From Anaerostipes rhamnosivorans (lineage in GTDB: Bacteria > Bacillota > Clostridia > Lachnospirales > Lachnospiraceae), in the NCBI RefSeq assembly GCF_005280655.1, contig NZ_CP040058.1:2146001-2210000 (forward strand): a DNA stretch of 64,000 nt, given 5' to 3'. The notes under the pieces are model-generated. The model did not search any database, was not told the origin of the DNA, and saw only the letters and a program-made list of their open reading frames with translations. Of this stretch, positions 51,481-58,736 are shown in pieces; within the stretch, counting starts at the first letter, position 1, and each line of letters opens with the position of its first letter. A program made the position numbers and the translations under genes.

Positions 51481-53727
51481 CTATAAAAAGGAACAGGATG
51501 CCCGCAGGCTGTGTGCAGTCAGTGTTTTGGCGCTCTTAACCATATCCGCAGGGGTCCCGGCAAAGACTACTTCGCCGCCGTTTTTTCCTCCATCGGGTCC
51601 GATATCGATGATCCAGTCCGCCTGCTTCATCACGTCAAGATTATGCTCGATCACTATCAGGGTATTCCCTCGGGACACAAGCATGTCAAACAGCTTTAGC
51701 AGGTTTTCGATATCTGACATGTGCAGTCCTGTGGTTGGCTCATCCATAATGATAATGCTTCCCTTTTTTCCCAAATTCTTAGCCAGCTTGATCCTCTGGC
51801 GTTCACCGCCGGACAATGAGCTGAGCGGCTGCCCCAAAGTCAGATAGGATAATCCCACCTGCTGCATCATTCTAAGCCGCTTCGTGATCCTTGCATCTTC
51901 AAACACTTCCAAAGCCTGTGATGCAGTCAATCCCAGAAGCTCCACTATATTCTTCCCTTTGTAGGCGCAGGCAAGCGCTTCCTCATTATACCGTACTCCG
52001 CCGCAGGCTTCACACTCTGTGATGATCGGATCCATAAAAGCCAACTCTGTTACGATGACACCCTTTCCGCCGCACACCGGACAAGCTCCTGTGGAGTTAA
52101 AGCTGAACAGGCTGACCGGTTTCCCATTCTCCTCCGCCAGCAGTTTCCTGACCGCATCAAAAAAGCCCAGATAGGAAGCTGGCGTGGAACGGCTGGTTGC
52201 CGTGATGGGCCCTTGGTCAATCATTACAACATCGTTCTCATATTGGTTTGCAAATACCTTGGAGATCAGGGTACTCTTTCCCGAACCGGCCACTCCGGTC
52301 ACAACCGTCATGATCCCCAGAGGAATGTCCACATCTACATTCTTTAGATTATAAAGGTTTGCTCCTCGAACCGGCAGACTTCCCGACGGCCGGCGCAGTT
52401 CCTGTTTTACCGGAAGAGACTGAAGCATTGCCTTTCCCGTTAATGTACCGGACTTTTGCAGATCACCATAACAGCCTGCAAAAACAATTTCCCCGCCGTC
52501 CTGTCCTGCCTGAGGTCCAACGTCGATCACATAATCTGCAATCGAGATCACATCCTTGTCATGTTCTACCACAAGGACCGTATTGCCCTTATCCCGAAGC
52601 TGCTTTAACAGATTGTTCATACGGTAGACATCTCTTGGATGCATCCCTGCGCTGGGTTCGTCAAAAATATAGGTCATCCCGGTCAGACTGCTGCCCATGT
52701 ATCGGACCAGTTTCAGCCTCTGCGCCTCCCCGCCGGACAACGACGGTGTTTCACGGTTTAAATGAAGATATGGCAGACCGATCTCTATCATCCTGTCCAG
52801 CCCCTCTATTAATGTCTGGACCAGTACCCCCACGGTCTGATCTGTAATCTGTGATAAAACTTCCCTCAACTGAGTCAATTCCATCTCGCAAAGATCTGCG
52901 ATGGAATACCCATTGATTTTGCAGCTCAGGGCTTCCTCATTCAACCTTTTTCCGTGGCACTCCGTACATTCCATTTCCGTGACCAGATCCTGTGACTTCT
53001 TTTGTGTATGCTTACTTTTGCTGCTGAGGTCGCGGTTTAACAGAGTTTTCGTATATTTATGAAAGATACCAGTTACTTTTGGATTCTCCGGTTCTCCCTT
53101 TCCGTTCCGTGAACCATACAGAAGGAGATTGTACTCTTCACTGGAGTAATCCTTGACAGGCTTGTCAAGGTCGAACAGCCCAGACTCGGCATACTGTCTC
53201 CAATACCAGGAACCGCGGCGGTAAAGGGAATCTTTGATGCATCCCTCATTCCATGATTTATCGGGATCGATCACGGCTTCTATATCAATTTGGGAGACCT
53301 TCCCGAGGCCGGAACAAGTTTTGCACATTCCATTGGGATCATTAAAAGAAAAATAAGAGGCCGTTCCCACATAAGGTTTTCCTATTCTTGAAAACAGAAT
53401 CCGCAGGCTGGAGTACAGTCCGCTTATAGTCCCCACTGTCGAGCGGGCGTTTCCTCCCAGAGGAGATTGGTCCACCACCACTGACGCTGTCAAGTTGTCG
53501 ATCCGTTCCACCACCGGCTTTGGATACTTTGGCAGTCTTGAGCGCACAAACGCCGGATAAGTGGCATTCATCTGCCGCTGTGACTCTGCGGCGATGGTAT
53601 CAAAAACTATGCTGGATTTTCCTGAGCCGGACACACCCGTAAACACGGTGATCTTCTCCTTTGGAATCCTGAATGAAACATGTTTCAGATTATTTTGAGT
53701 AAGTCCCTGCACTATAATATCTGTCAT
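51481..53727 (-). CDS. UvrA-like ABC ATPase (short, drug-resistance type)
   Basis: 748 residues, well short of the about 940 of canonical UvrA, and lacking the UvrB-binding region. Two ATPase halves: Walker A GVSGSGKSSIVFDTIAAES near 31 and GVAGSGKSTLISKVF near 470, signatures LSGGEAQRLKLVRYM and LSGGERQRIKLAKNL, Walker B YIFDEPSAGMHPRDV and IIMDEPTTGLHMSD. Zinc modules are CKTCSGLGKV with CTECHGKRLN and CPVCGGKG with CEACGGVRYN. Such paralogues give resistance to DNA-binding drugs in Streptomyces and are common in Clostridia. Not likely the housekeeping uvrA. Confidence 0.9.
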   Translation of the reverse strand: MTDIIVQGLTQNNLKHVSFRIPKEKITVFTGVSGSGKSSIVFDTIAAESQRQMNATYPAFVRSRLPKYPKPVVERIDNLTASVVVDQSPLGGNARSTVGTISGLYSSLRILFSRIGKPYVGTASYFSFNDPNGMCKTCSGLGKVSQIDIEAVIDPDKSWNEGCIKDSLYRRGSWYWRQYAESGLFDLDKPVKDYSSEEYNLLLYGSRNGKGEPENPKVTGIFHKYTKTLLNRDLSSKSKHTQKKSQDLVTEMECTECHGKRLNEEALSCKINGYSIADLCEMELTQLREVLSQITDQTVGVLVQTLIEGLDRMIEIGLPYLHLNRETPSLSGGEAQRLKLVRYMGSSLTGMTYIFDEPSAGMHPRDVYRMNNLLKQLRDKGNTVLVVEHDKDVISIADYVIDVGPQAGQDGGEIVFAGCYGDLQKSGTLTGKAMLQSLPVKQELRRPSGSLPVRGANLYNLKNVDVDIPLGIMTVVTGVAGSGKSTLISKVFANQYENDVVMIDQGPITATSRSTPASYLGFFDAVRKLLAEENGKPVSLFSFNSTGACPVCGGKGVIVTELAFMDPIITECEACGGVRYNEEALACAYKGKNIVELLGLTASQALEVFEDARITKRLRMMQQVGLSYLTLGQPLSSLSGGERQRIKLAKNLGKKGSIIIMDEPTTGLHMSDIENLLKLFDMLVSRGNTLIVIEHNLDVMKQADWIIDIGPDGGKNGGEVVFAGTPADMVKSAKTLTAHSLRASCSFL

Positions 53728-53818
53728 TTGTCAATACCTCTTTTCGTTTTTAGATGTCTCCTATGTCTAGTATACCGAAAGAGTACAAACAGTGCATGAT
53801 ATTTTTTGCGGTGTTACG

Positions 53819-54481
53819 TCACTTTTTCATATCCCGGAATCCTATCAAAACGGTCCAGACATAGGCACATGTTTTTGGAATCATCAGCATACCTGCTGCC
53901 GGAAATCTGTCTGCCAGCAGAACAACAGGGATATAGAAGGCAAAACTCAGGGTAATGGTAAGCCACATCCACTGAAACGGCCTGTCTTTGCCATTCCGTG
54001 TCTTCTGGTAAAACAGGATAATGATCAAAAGCCCCAAGGCTGCAAAAGGAAGGTTCCTATAAATACCCCAGACAAGCGGCGGTTTTGCGCTGGTCCATCC
54101 ATTTTGCGGAAACAGGCATAAAACGATCCTTGCCACAGCCAGGATATATACAACCGCTGTCAGCCCGGCTCTCCCCTTTTCCCGGTATCTCATCTGCCAT
54201 ATGTGATACAGCAAAACATAAAATATCGTCATTGTTATGGAAGTAACCAACTTTCCGATTCCCAGGGCTTGTGTATAGTGATCAAGTCCCGTAGTGCACA
54301 GAGCCACCGCCCGGGGCACAAGATGAAAGGAGTCCCCTGCTCCCAGAACTACAGCCATAATTCCAAACAGCCAATGCTGCCTGCTGCCTCTGCTCTTTGC
54401 GATCATCATAATTCCCACTGAAATCACCGTTGTCAGATATACAATATCAAAAATGGTTTCCATAATTGCCTGCATAGTCAT
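53819..54481 (-). CDS. Multi-pass membrane protein, unknown
   Basis: 220 residues with about seven membrane segments and short loops (IMMIAKSRGSRQHWLFGIMA, then RFPAAGMLMIPKTCAYVWTV). No family recalled with certainty. It follows the 146-residue membrane gene by 9 bp and is in the TetR-controlled transcript, so it is likely part of an inducible membrane function. Confidence 0.75.
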   Translation of the reverse strand: MTMQAIMETIFDIVYLTTVISVGIMMIAKSRGSRQHWLFGIMAVVLGAGDSFHLVPRAVALCTTGLDHYTQALGIGKLVTSITMTIFYVLLYHIWQMRYREKGRAGLTAVVYILAVARIVLCLFPQNGWTSAKPPLVWGIYRNLPFAALGLLIIILFYQKTRNGKDRPFQWMWLTITLSFAFYIPVVLLADRFPAAGMLMIPKTCAYVWTVLIGFRDMKK

Positions 54482-54490
54482 TCTCCTTTC

Positions 54491-54931
54491 CTATTCAAGC
54501 TCCGCTGCTGCATTCACAGCGTTGCCGCGCACCTTCAGATAATTTAAAAGAAAAGCTGCTCCTGCCAGAAACAACGCCGTCCCCAGACCTGTGTAAAATA
54601 CAGCAATCCATGATTCTGGCCAGATTCCCGATAATCTGATCCCTATGCCGGCGGTCATCATAAATCCCATGATACAGAAAGATTTTACATCAAAAAACTT
54701 TAAGATAAACTGTTTCTCTTCATTATATTCCATGATCCTGGCCGTATGCTTCCTGACAAGCTTACCAAACACCATAACCTGAAATACCGCAAATACTGCC
54801 AAAGAGCCCAGCCCGTTTAACACAGACCAATGCCCGCCGTAGGCCATAAGGCCGATTCTCAGGATATTAAATCCCGCAATTCCCCACACAATTCCTGCTG
54901 CAAAAAGCAGCTGTTTTTTCTGTACTTTCAT
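54491..54931 (-). CDS. Small multi-pass membrane protein, unknown
   Basis: 146 residues from ATG 54931, behind AAAAGGAG. Four hydrophobic segments and a basic loop, VRKHTARIMEYNEEKQ. No recognised family. The TetR operator at 54960-54974 sits just upstream, so its expression is probably repressed by the TetR regulator next door. Co-transcribed with the following 220-residue membrane gene. Confidence 0.75.
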   Translation of the reverse strand: MKVQKKQLLFAAGIVWGIAGFNILRIGLMAYGGHWSVLNGLGSLAVFAVFQVMVFGKLVRKHTARIMEYNEEKQFILKFFDVKSFCIMGFMMTAGIGIRLSGIWPESWIAVFYTGLGTALFLAGAAFLLNYLKVRGNAVNAAAELE

Positions 54932-54959
54932 TGTTTCTCCTTTTCTGTCCAACTTCAAC

Positions 54960-54974
54960 TTGAACTTCGTTCAA
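54960..54974. promoter_or_regulatory. TetR-type operator before the membrane gene pair
   Basis: TTGAACTTCGTTCAA is a palindrome with a 3-nt centre, TGAAC-TTC-GTTCA. It lies 29 bp upstream of ATG 54931. The same half-sites and spacing occur at 55602-55622. Confidence 0.75.
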
Positions 54975-55022
54975 TTTTATTATTAAAAGATCCTGCCCTA
55001 CATTTCACAGGACAGGGGTTGA

Positions 55023-55586
55023 TCATAGTTCATAGAGCACACGCTTTATCAGTTCTAGAAGAGGCCGGCAGTCCCCCCGCTCTTCCAGAAGGGAAGATGT
55101 CACATTAAAAAATACCATATCTACAAAGCTTTCCGGTGTCAGTATCTCATTAAAGACTCCCGGCTTCACGTTCTGATCACATTCCAGTACATGCAGGAGG
55201 CCACTCTTCATATGGTCAAAGTAATGTTCCATCATCTTTTGACCCTGTTCTCTGTTCCCTGCCGCAAAACTCATGGAATGCAGCGTAAAAAAACCTGGGT
55301 ATTTCCTGGAGCCTTCTCTGATCCGCTCAAACAACCAGGCGACACAGTCTGCAAAACCAGAAAACTCCACGGACCGTTCGGGCATATGAAATATTTCTTT
55401 CCACACTTCTTCTACTGTTGCTGTCAAAAGCTCTGACTTTGACGGAAAATAATTATAAACGGAGCCGACAGCCACACCGCATACAGATGCCACAGACCGC
55501 ATATTCACTGCCGGAAGCCCCTTCTCCATCACCAGCTTCCGGCTGGCTGCCAGAATGGCTTCTTTTGAGGTCACTGTTTTATTCAA
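55023..55586 (-). CDS. TetR-family transcriptional regulator
   Basis: 187 residues. The HTH is SKEAILAASRKLVMEKGLPA and MRSVASVCGVAVGSVYNYFP (residues 8-46). The rest is the ligand-binding helical domain. Operators with TGAAC-N3-GTTCA flank the gene on both sides, so it should repress itself and the downstream membrane genes. The ligand is unknown. Confidence 0.92.
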   Translation of the reverse strand: MNKTVTSKEAILAASRKLVMEKGLPAVNMRSVASVCGVAVGSVYNYFPSKSELLTATVEEVWKEIFHMPERSVEFSGFADCVAWLFERIREGSRKYPGFFTLHSMSFAAGNREQGQKMMEHYFDHMKSGLLHVLECDQNVKPGVFNEILTPESFVDMVFFNVTSSLLEERGDCRPLLELIKRVLYEL

Positions 55587-55601
55587 AGAATTCCCCCTTT
55601 C

Positions 55602-55622
55602 ATACTGAACATCGTTCAGTAT
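55602..55622. promoter_or_regulatory. TetR-type operator before tetR
   Basis: The 21-bp perfect palindrome ATACTGAAC-ATC-GTTCAGTAT stands 16 bp upstream of the tetR start. It shares half-sites and centre length with the operator at 54960. Confidence 0.82.
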
Positions 55623-55647
55623 AGATCAAACAGAAAGAAGTGTCAAC

Positions 55648-55971
55648 CTATTTCCCTTCCCCTGCTTTGCGCAGAATATACTGTTCATATTTTGTCCTGA
55701 AATACCATCCGGTGCATAACATGGCCAGACCGACCAAAAATGCTATGGTCCTTCTGGGAGAGTCCGGAGAAAAAATAATAGACACCAAAATCCCAGTTCC
55801 GCCGCCCTCCAAAAAATCAATAAATCTCCTTTTCTTCCAGATCACCTTCTCTCTCTTTAAAGAATCGATCACGTTGTCATCCGCCTTCTGCCGGAATTCG
55901 GTGTTATTGAGCCGTTGTCCGCTCAGAAGTTCATTGAGGGTTTTGTATTCCCCACAGACAGCGAATGACAC
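55648..55971 (-). CDS. Small membrane protein, unknown
   Basis: 107 residues from GTG 55971, which overlaps the WYL-regulator stop. A polar N-terminus with VWKKRRFIDFLEGGGTGILV leads to two hydrophobic segments near residues 57-92 and a charged tail. No clear family. The overlap suggests coupling to the WYL gene. Start choice is uncertain, since no strong ribosome-binding site precedes it. Confidence 0.55.
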   Translation of the reverse strand: MSFAVCGEYKTLNELLSGQRLNNTEFRQKADDNVIDSLKREKVIWKKRRFIDFLEGGGTGILVSIIFSPDSPRRTIAFLVGLAMLCTGWYFRTKYEQYILRKAGEGK

Positions 55972-56903
55972 TAGCTTTCGTATACAGCAGCTATATCATG
56001 GATTCTCCGCTTCATTTCCGCGCGGATATGTAACGGCTCTAAACACTCGCATTTATTCCCAAAACCCAAAAGTATATCGTAGTGGTATTCATTCTCTATG
56101 AAAGGAAAACGAACAATATAATACTCATCACCGTCTGGCGAAAAATCTTCATAAGAACAAAAATCAAGCACCCGGTCCATCACAGATTTATGAATACGGA
56201 TTTTAATTTTTGTCTGCATCGTTTCCAGAAGATCTTCAAAGTCTAATGTCGGTTTTTCATAATCCCGCAGCTCAAAAGTATCCTCTTTCATTTGAAGGTT
56301 TGACATGCGGGATAGTCTGAATAGACGAAAATCATTTCTTTTATGGCAATACCCTTGTAAATACCATTGGCTGCTTTTCAGTACAAGCTGGTACGGCTCG
56401 ACCGTTCGTGTGGTTTTCTTTCCGTGATGGGCTATATATTCAAACGACAGCAGCTTCTTTTCCTGCAAAACTCCTTTGATCATTTCTAAATATGGCTGAA
56501 TGTTGCTGTTACCAGTCCACGGACTTAAATCTATCCATATCTGATTCGCCTTTAATTCGATGTCTTTCGCTCTGTCGGCAGGGATAAAACTCTTGACTTT
56601 CGCAAGAGCGTGTACCAACTCATCACCCCTCACTATATTGGAAAGACTGGAAAGTCCCATCAAGAGAGCGGAAAGGTCATCGGTAGAAAAGACCTTTTTA
56701 TCAATTTTGTATTCCGGCATAATTTCAAAGCCGCCACCCACGCCTGACGCCCCGCGGACAGGGATACCCGCCATGTTGATGGCGTCTATGTCACGGTAGA
56801 TCGTGCGGGGTGAAACTTCAAACATATCCGCCAGTTCCTGTGCGCCGATTCGTTTTTTATCAAGGAGTATCATAATAATGCTGACAAGCCTGTCTACTTT
56901 CAT
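55971..56903 (-). CDS. WYL-domain transcriptional regulator (YafY-like)
   Basis: 310 residues. The winged helix at residues 1-55 (MKVDRLVSIIMILLDKKRIG, then LADMFEVSPRTIYRDIDAIN) is HTH_11. The WYL domain follows (SFEYIAHHGKKTTRTVEPYQ, then KSSQWYLQGYCHKRNDFRLF near 185), with a C-terminal wCX part. WYL regulators sense nucleotides, peptides or single-stranded DNA. It is divergent from the DJ-1/PfpI gene 106 bp away and probably controls that gene. Confidence 0.92.
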   Translation of the reverse strand: MKVDRLVSIIMILLDKKRIGAQELADMFEVSPRTIYRDIDAINMAGIPVRGASGVGGGFEIMPEYKIDKKVFSTDDLSALLMGLSSLSNIVRGDELVHALAKVKSFIPADRAKDIELKANQIWIDLSPWTGNSNIQPYLEMIKGVLQEKKLLSFEYIAHHGKKTTRTVEPYQLVLKSSQWYLQGYCHKRNDFRLFRLSRMSNLQMKEDTFELRDYEKPTLDFEDLLETMQTKIKIRIHKSVMDRVLDFCSYEDFSPDGDEYYIVRFPFIENEYHYDILLGFGNKCECLEPLHIRAEMKRRIHDIAAVYES

Positions 56904-57009
56904 TTCATAGCCGCCTTTCGATTTATATTATGGCCATACTGTTGTCAGTAATCGCATGGTACAATACAAAAGAAATCAATTTAAAAATGTTATAAAAAGG
57001 AGAAAATTT

Positions 57010-57648
57010 ATGTTTACAATCTATGTTTATGTCCTTGATACCTTGGCCGACTGGGAACTGGGACACGTTATCTCAGAACTGAATTCTGGCCGGTTTTTCA
57101 AAAAAGATGCACCATTGGTATCACTTAAAACGGTCAGTTATTCTGAGGCGCCAATCCACACGATGGGCGGGCTTACAATCGTGCCCGATTGTCTCATTGA
57201 CGATATGATTGTGAGTAAAACAAGTGTGTTGCTCTTACCGGGAGCAGATACATGGAACGACCCAAAGCACGCCGCTATCATCAAAAAAGCTGGTGAGCTT
57301 CTCTCTTTCGGTGCTTTGGTATGTGCAATCTGCGGGGCTACCGCTGCATTGGCTGACTTCGGTCTGTTTGACCAACGTCCGCATACCAGCAACGGGCCGG
57401 GATTTCTTGATATGATTTGTCCTGGTTATAAAGGGCAAGAATTTTATATAAACAAGCCATCCGTATCGGACAACAACCTTATCACTGCAAGCTGTACCGG
57501 GACTTTGCTGTGGGCAAAACAAATCATTGAGCATTTAGGTGTTTTTGCTTCAAACACACTGGAATCATGGTATGAATACTTTACTACCGGAAATTCTGAA
57601 CAATTCTTTGCCCTCATGCAAAGTTTACCGTCCGGAGAAGAAAAATAA
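57010..57648 (+). CDS. DJ-1/PfpI-family protein
   Basis: 212 residues from ATG 57010 behind AAAAGGAG. The nucleophile elbow is ALVCAICGATAALADFG near residue 97, followed by LITASCTGTLLWAKQIIEHL. The N-terminal VYVLDTLADWELGHVISELN is typical of the group next to WYL or AraC regulators. Possible roles are glyoxalase III, isonitrile-hydratase-like or chaperone activity; the reaction is unknown. Truncated R2 hairpin G begins about 10 bp after the stop. Confidence 0.9.
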   Translation: MFTIYVYVLDTLADWELGHVISELNSGRFFKKDAPLVSLKTVSYSEAPIHTMGGLTIVPDCLIDDMIVSKTSVLLLPGADTWNDPKHAAIIKKAGELLSFGALVCAICGATAALADFGLFDQRPHTSNGPGFLDMICPGYKGQEFYINKPSVSDNNLITASCTGTLLWAKQIIEHLGVFASNTLESWYEYFTTGNSEQFFALMQSLPSGEEK

Positions 57649-57658
57649 TCCTTGTTTC

Positions 57659-57703
57659 CGTTCGGCTCTTAGAATGCCTCATTCCAATCATATAGAAAAT
57701 GGA
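57659..57703 (-). repeat. R2 hairpin copy G (one arm lost)
   Basis: Minus strand: arm CATTTTCTATATGATT, core 57687-57659 (GGAATGAGGC to CCGAACGGA), then the right arm is missing and replaced by sequence running into the pfpI stop. The flank GGACGTAGTGTCTGCTAG matches that of copy F. Confidence 0.85.
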
Positions 57704-57757
57704 CGTAGTGTCTGCTAGATAAGGATTATGGCTGAACAACAGGTTGCATCCTACAAA

Positions 57758-57820
57758 AGTTTTTCTCCATTATCGGAAGGAGGCCTTTCCAGGGCTGACT
57801 GGAGATAATGGAGAAAAACT
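57758..57820 (+). repeat. R2 hairpin copy D, touching the HAD gene end
   Basis: Perfect 17-bp arms, AGTTTTTCTCCATTATC and GATAATGGAGAAAAACT, enclose the core 57775-57803 (GGAAGGAGGCC, GGGCTGACTGGA). Its last base is the first base of the HAD gene's stop region, so on the minus strand it can act as that gene's terminator. Confidence 0.9.
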
Positions 57821-58590
57821 CATATTATATAATAATGTTTCAATGCTTTTTCCACCCCATCTGCATCCACATGTTCTGTTATGTAATCGGCACATTCCTT
57901 TACTTCCCTGTCTGCATTGCCCATTGCAACTCCGATCCCTGCATAGCGGAGCATATCCATATCATTCTCACCATCTCCAAACGCCATAATCTCATTTTGC
58001 TGAATACCATAATGCTGCATAATCTGGCGGATACCCGCTACTTTCCCTCCGCTTTTTGAAATAATATCGACTGCATATGGATTCCATCTGCTCATTTTAC
58101 AATCTGTAAGCCTTGCCACAATATCTTCAGCTGTTTTCTCATCCGTAAACAGGTTACACTGATATACCGGCTCCCCTGAATAAATGCCAATGTCAGGAAC
58201 AGGGGTATGAATGGCTGCCTGCGCTGTCCTTACCTTCTCATCTATAAAACTAATATACATTTTGTCTTTTTCAACCAGCATGACAGGCACATGCCCTTCC
58301 TCAAAAACATGAAGTATCTGTTTTACGTCGGCACTGCTGATCGGCACACTATATAATAATTCTTCCCGGCTGTCCAGGCAAAGCTGTCCATTCAATGTAA
58401 TATATCCATCAAACTTTATATCATCTGCCGGCAGGTCTCTGATCTCTGAAATATGCCTGCCGGTGGCGGTAAATATTTTGACTCCATTTTTTCTCAGCAG
58501 ATCAACTGCGTTTCTGGCACTTTTAGGAATTTCACCGGTTGTGCCGGAGATCAAAGTTCCGTCTAAGTCAAAAAACACTGCCTTTATCAT
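57820..58590 (-). CDS. HAD-family phosphatase (Cof type)
   Basis: 256 residues. HAD motif I is VFFDLDGTLISG at residues 5-16, motif II near TATGRH (residue 40) and motif IV IMAFGDGENDMDMLRYAG near 200. A C2 cap lies between them. Cof-type enzymes dephosphorylate sugar phosphates, PLP or FMN. It stands alone, with R2 hairpin D at its end and an R1 copy in front. Confidence 0.93.
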   Translation of the reverse strand: MIKAVFFDLDGTLISGTTGEIPKSARNAVDLLRKNGVKIFTATGRHISEIRDLPADDIKFDGYITLNGQLCLDSREELLYSVPISSADVKQILHVFEEGHVPVMLVEKDKMYISFIDEKVRTAQAAIHTPVPDIGIYSGEPVYQCNLFTDEKTAEDIVARLTDCKMSRWNPYAVDIISKSGGKVAGIRQIMQHYGIQQNEIMAFGDGENDMDMLRYAGIGVAMGNADREVKECADYITEHVDADGVEKALKHYYII

Positions 58591-58607
58591 ATGAAAATCC
58601 TCCTTTT

Positions 58608-58692
58608 ATTCCTGACGCATTTGTGTGCATAATGCCCGTAGGGCTTTTTTGTTCCATAGGGAGGTTCGGAGAACTTTCCTATGGAACAAAAA
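58608..58692 (+). repeat. R1 repeat copy f (3' part)
   Basis: GACGCATTTGTGTGCATA, CCCGTAGGG, then GTTCCATAGGGAGGTTCGG and the complementary CCTATGGAAC followed by an A-run. Same end module as copy d. Confidence 0.88.
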
Positions 58693-58720
58693 AGGCGCAA
58701 GCAATATTCTCACTTACGCC
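58688..58720 (-). terminator. Terminator of leuS
   Basis: On the minus strand GGCGTAAG pairs with CTTGCGCC and is followed by TTTTTT, supplied by the A-run of R1 copy f. Confidence 0.8.
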
Positions 58721-58736
58721 ATTTTCTATTTTTATT

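Noticed and set aside
51481..53727. Housekeeping uvrA
   Set aside because: The protein is about 190 residues too short and lacks the UvrB-binding region.
17735..57820. R2 hairpins as ordinary terminators or as a CRISPR array
   Set aside because: The cores are conserved in sequence, copies are kilobases apart and often lack a T-run, and there is no regular repeat-spacer spacing or cas gene.
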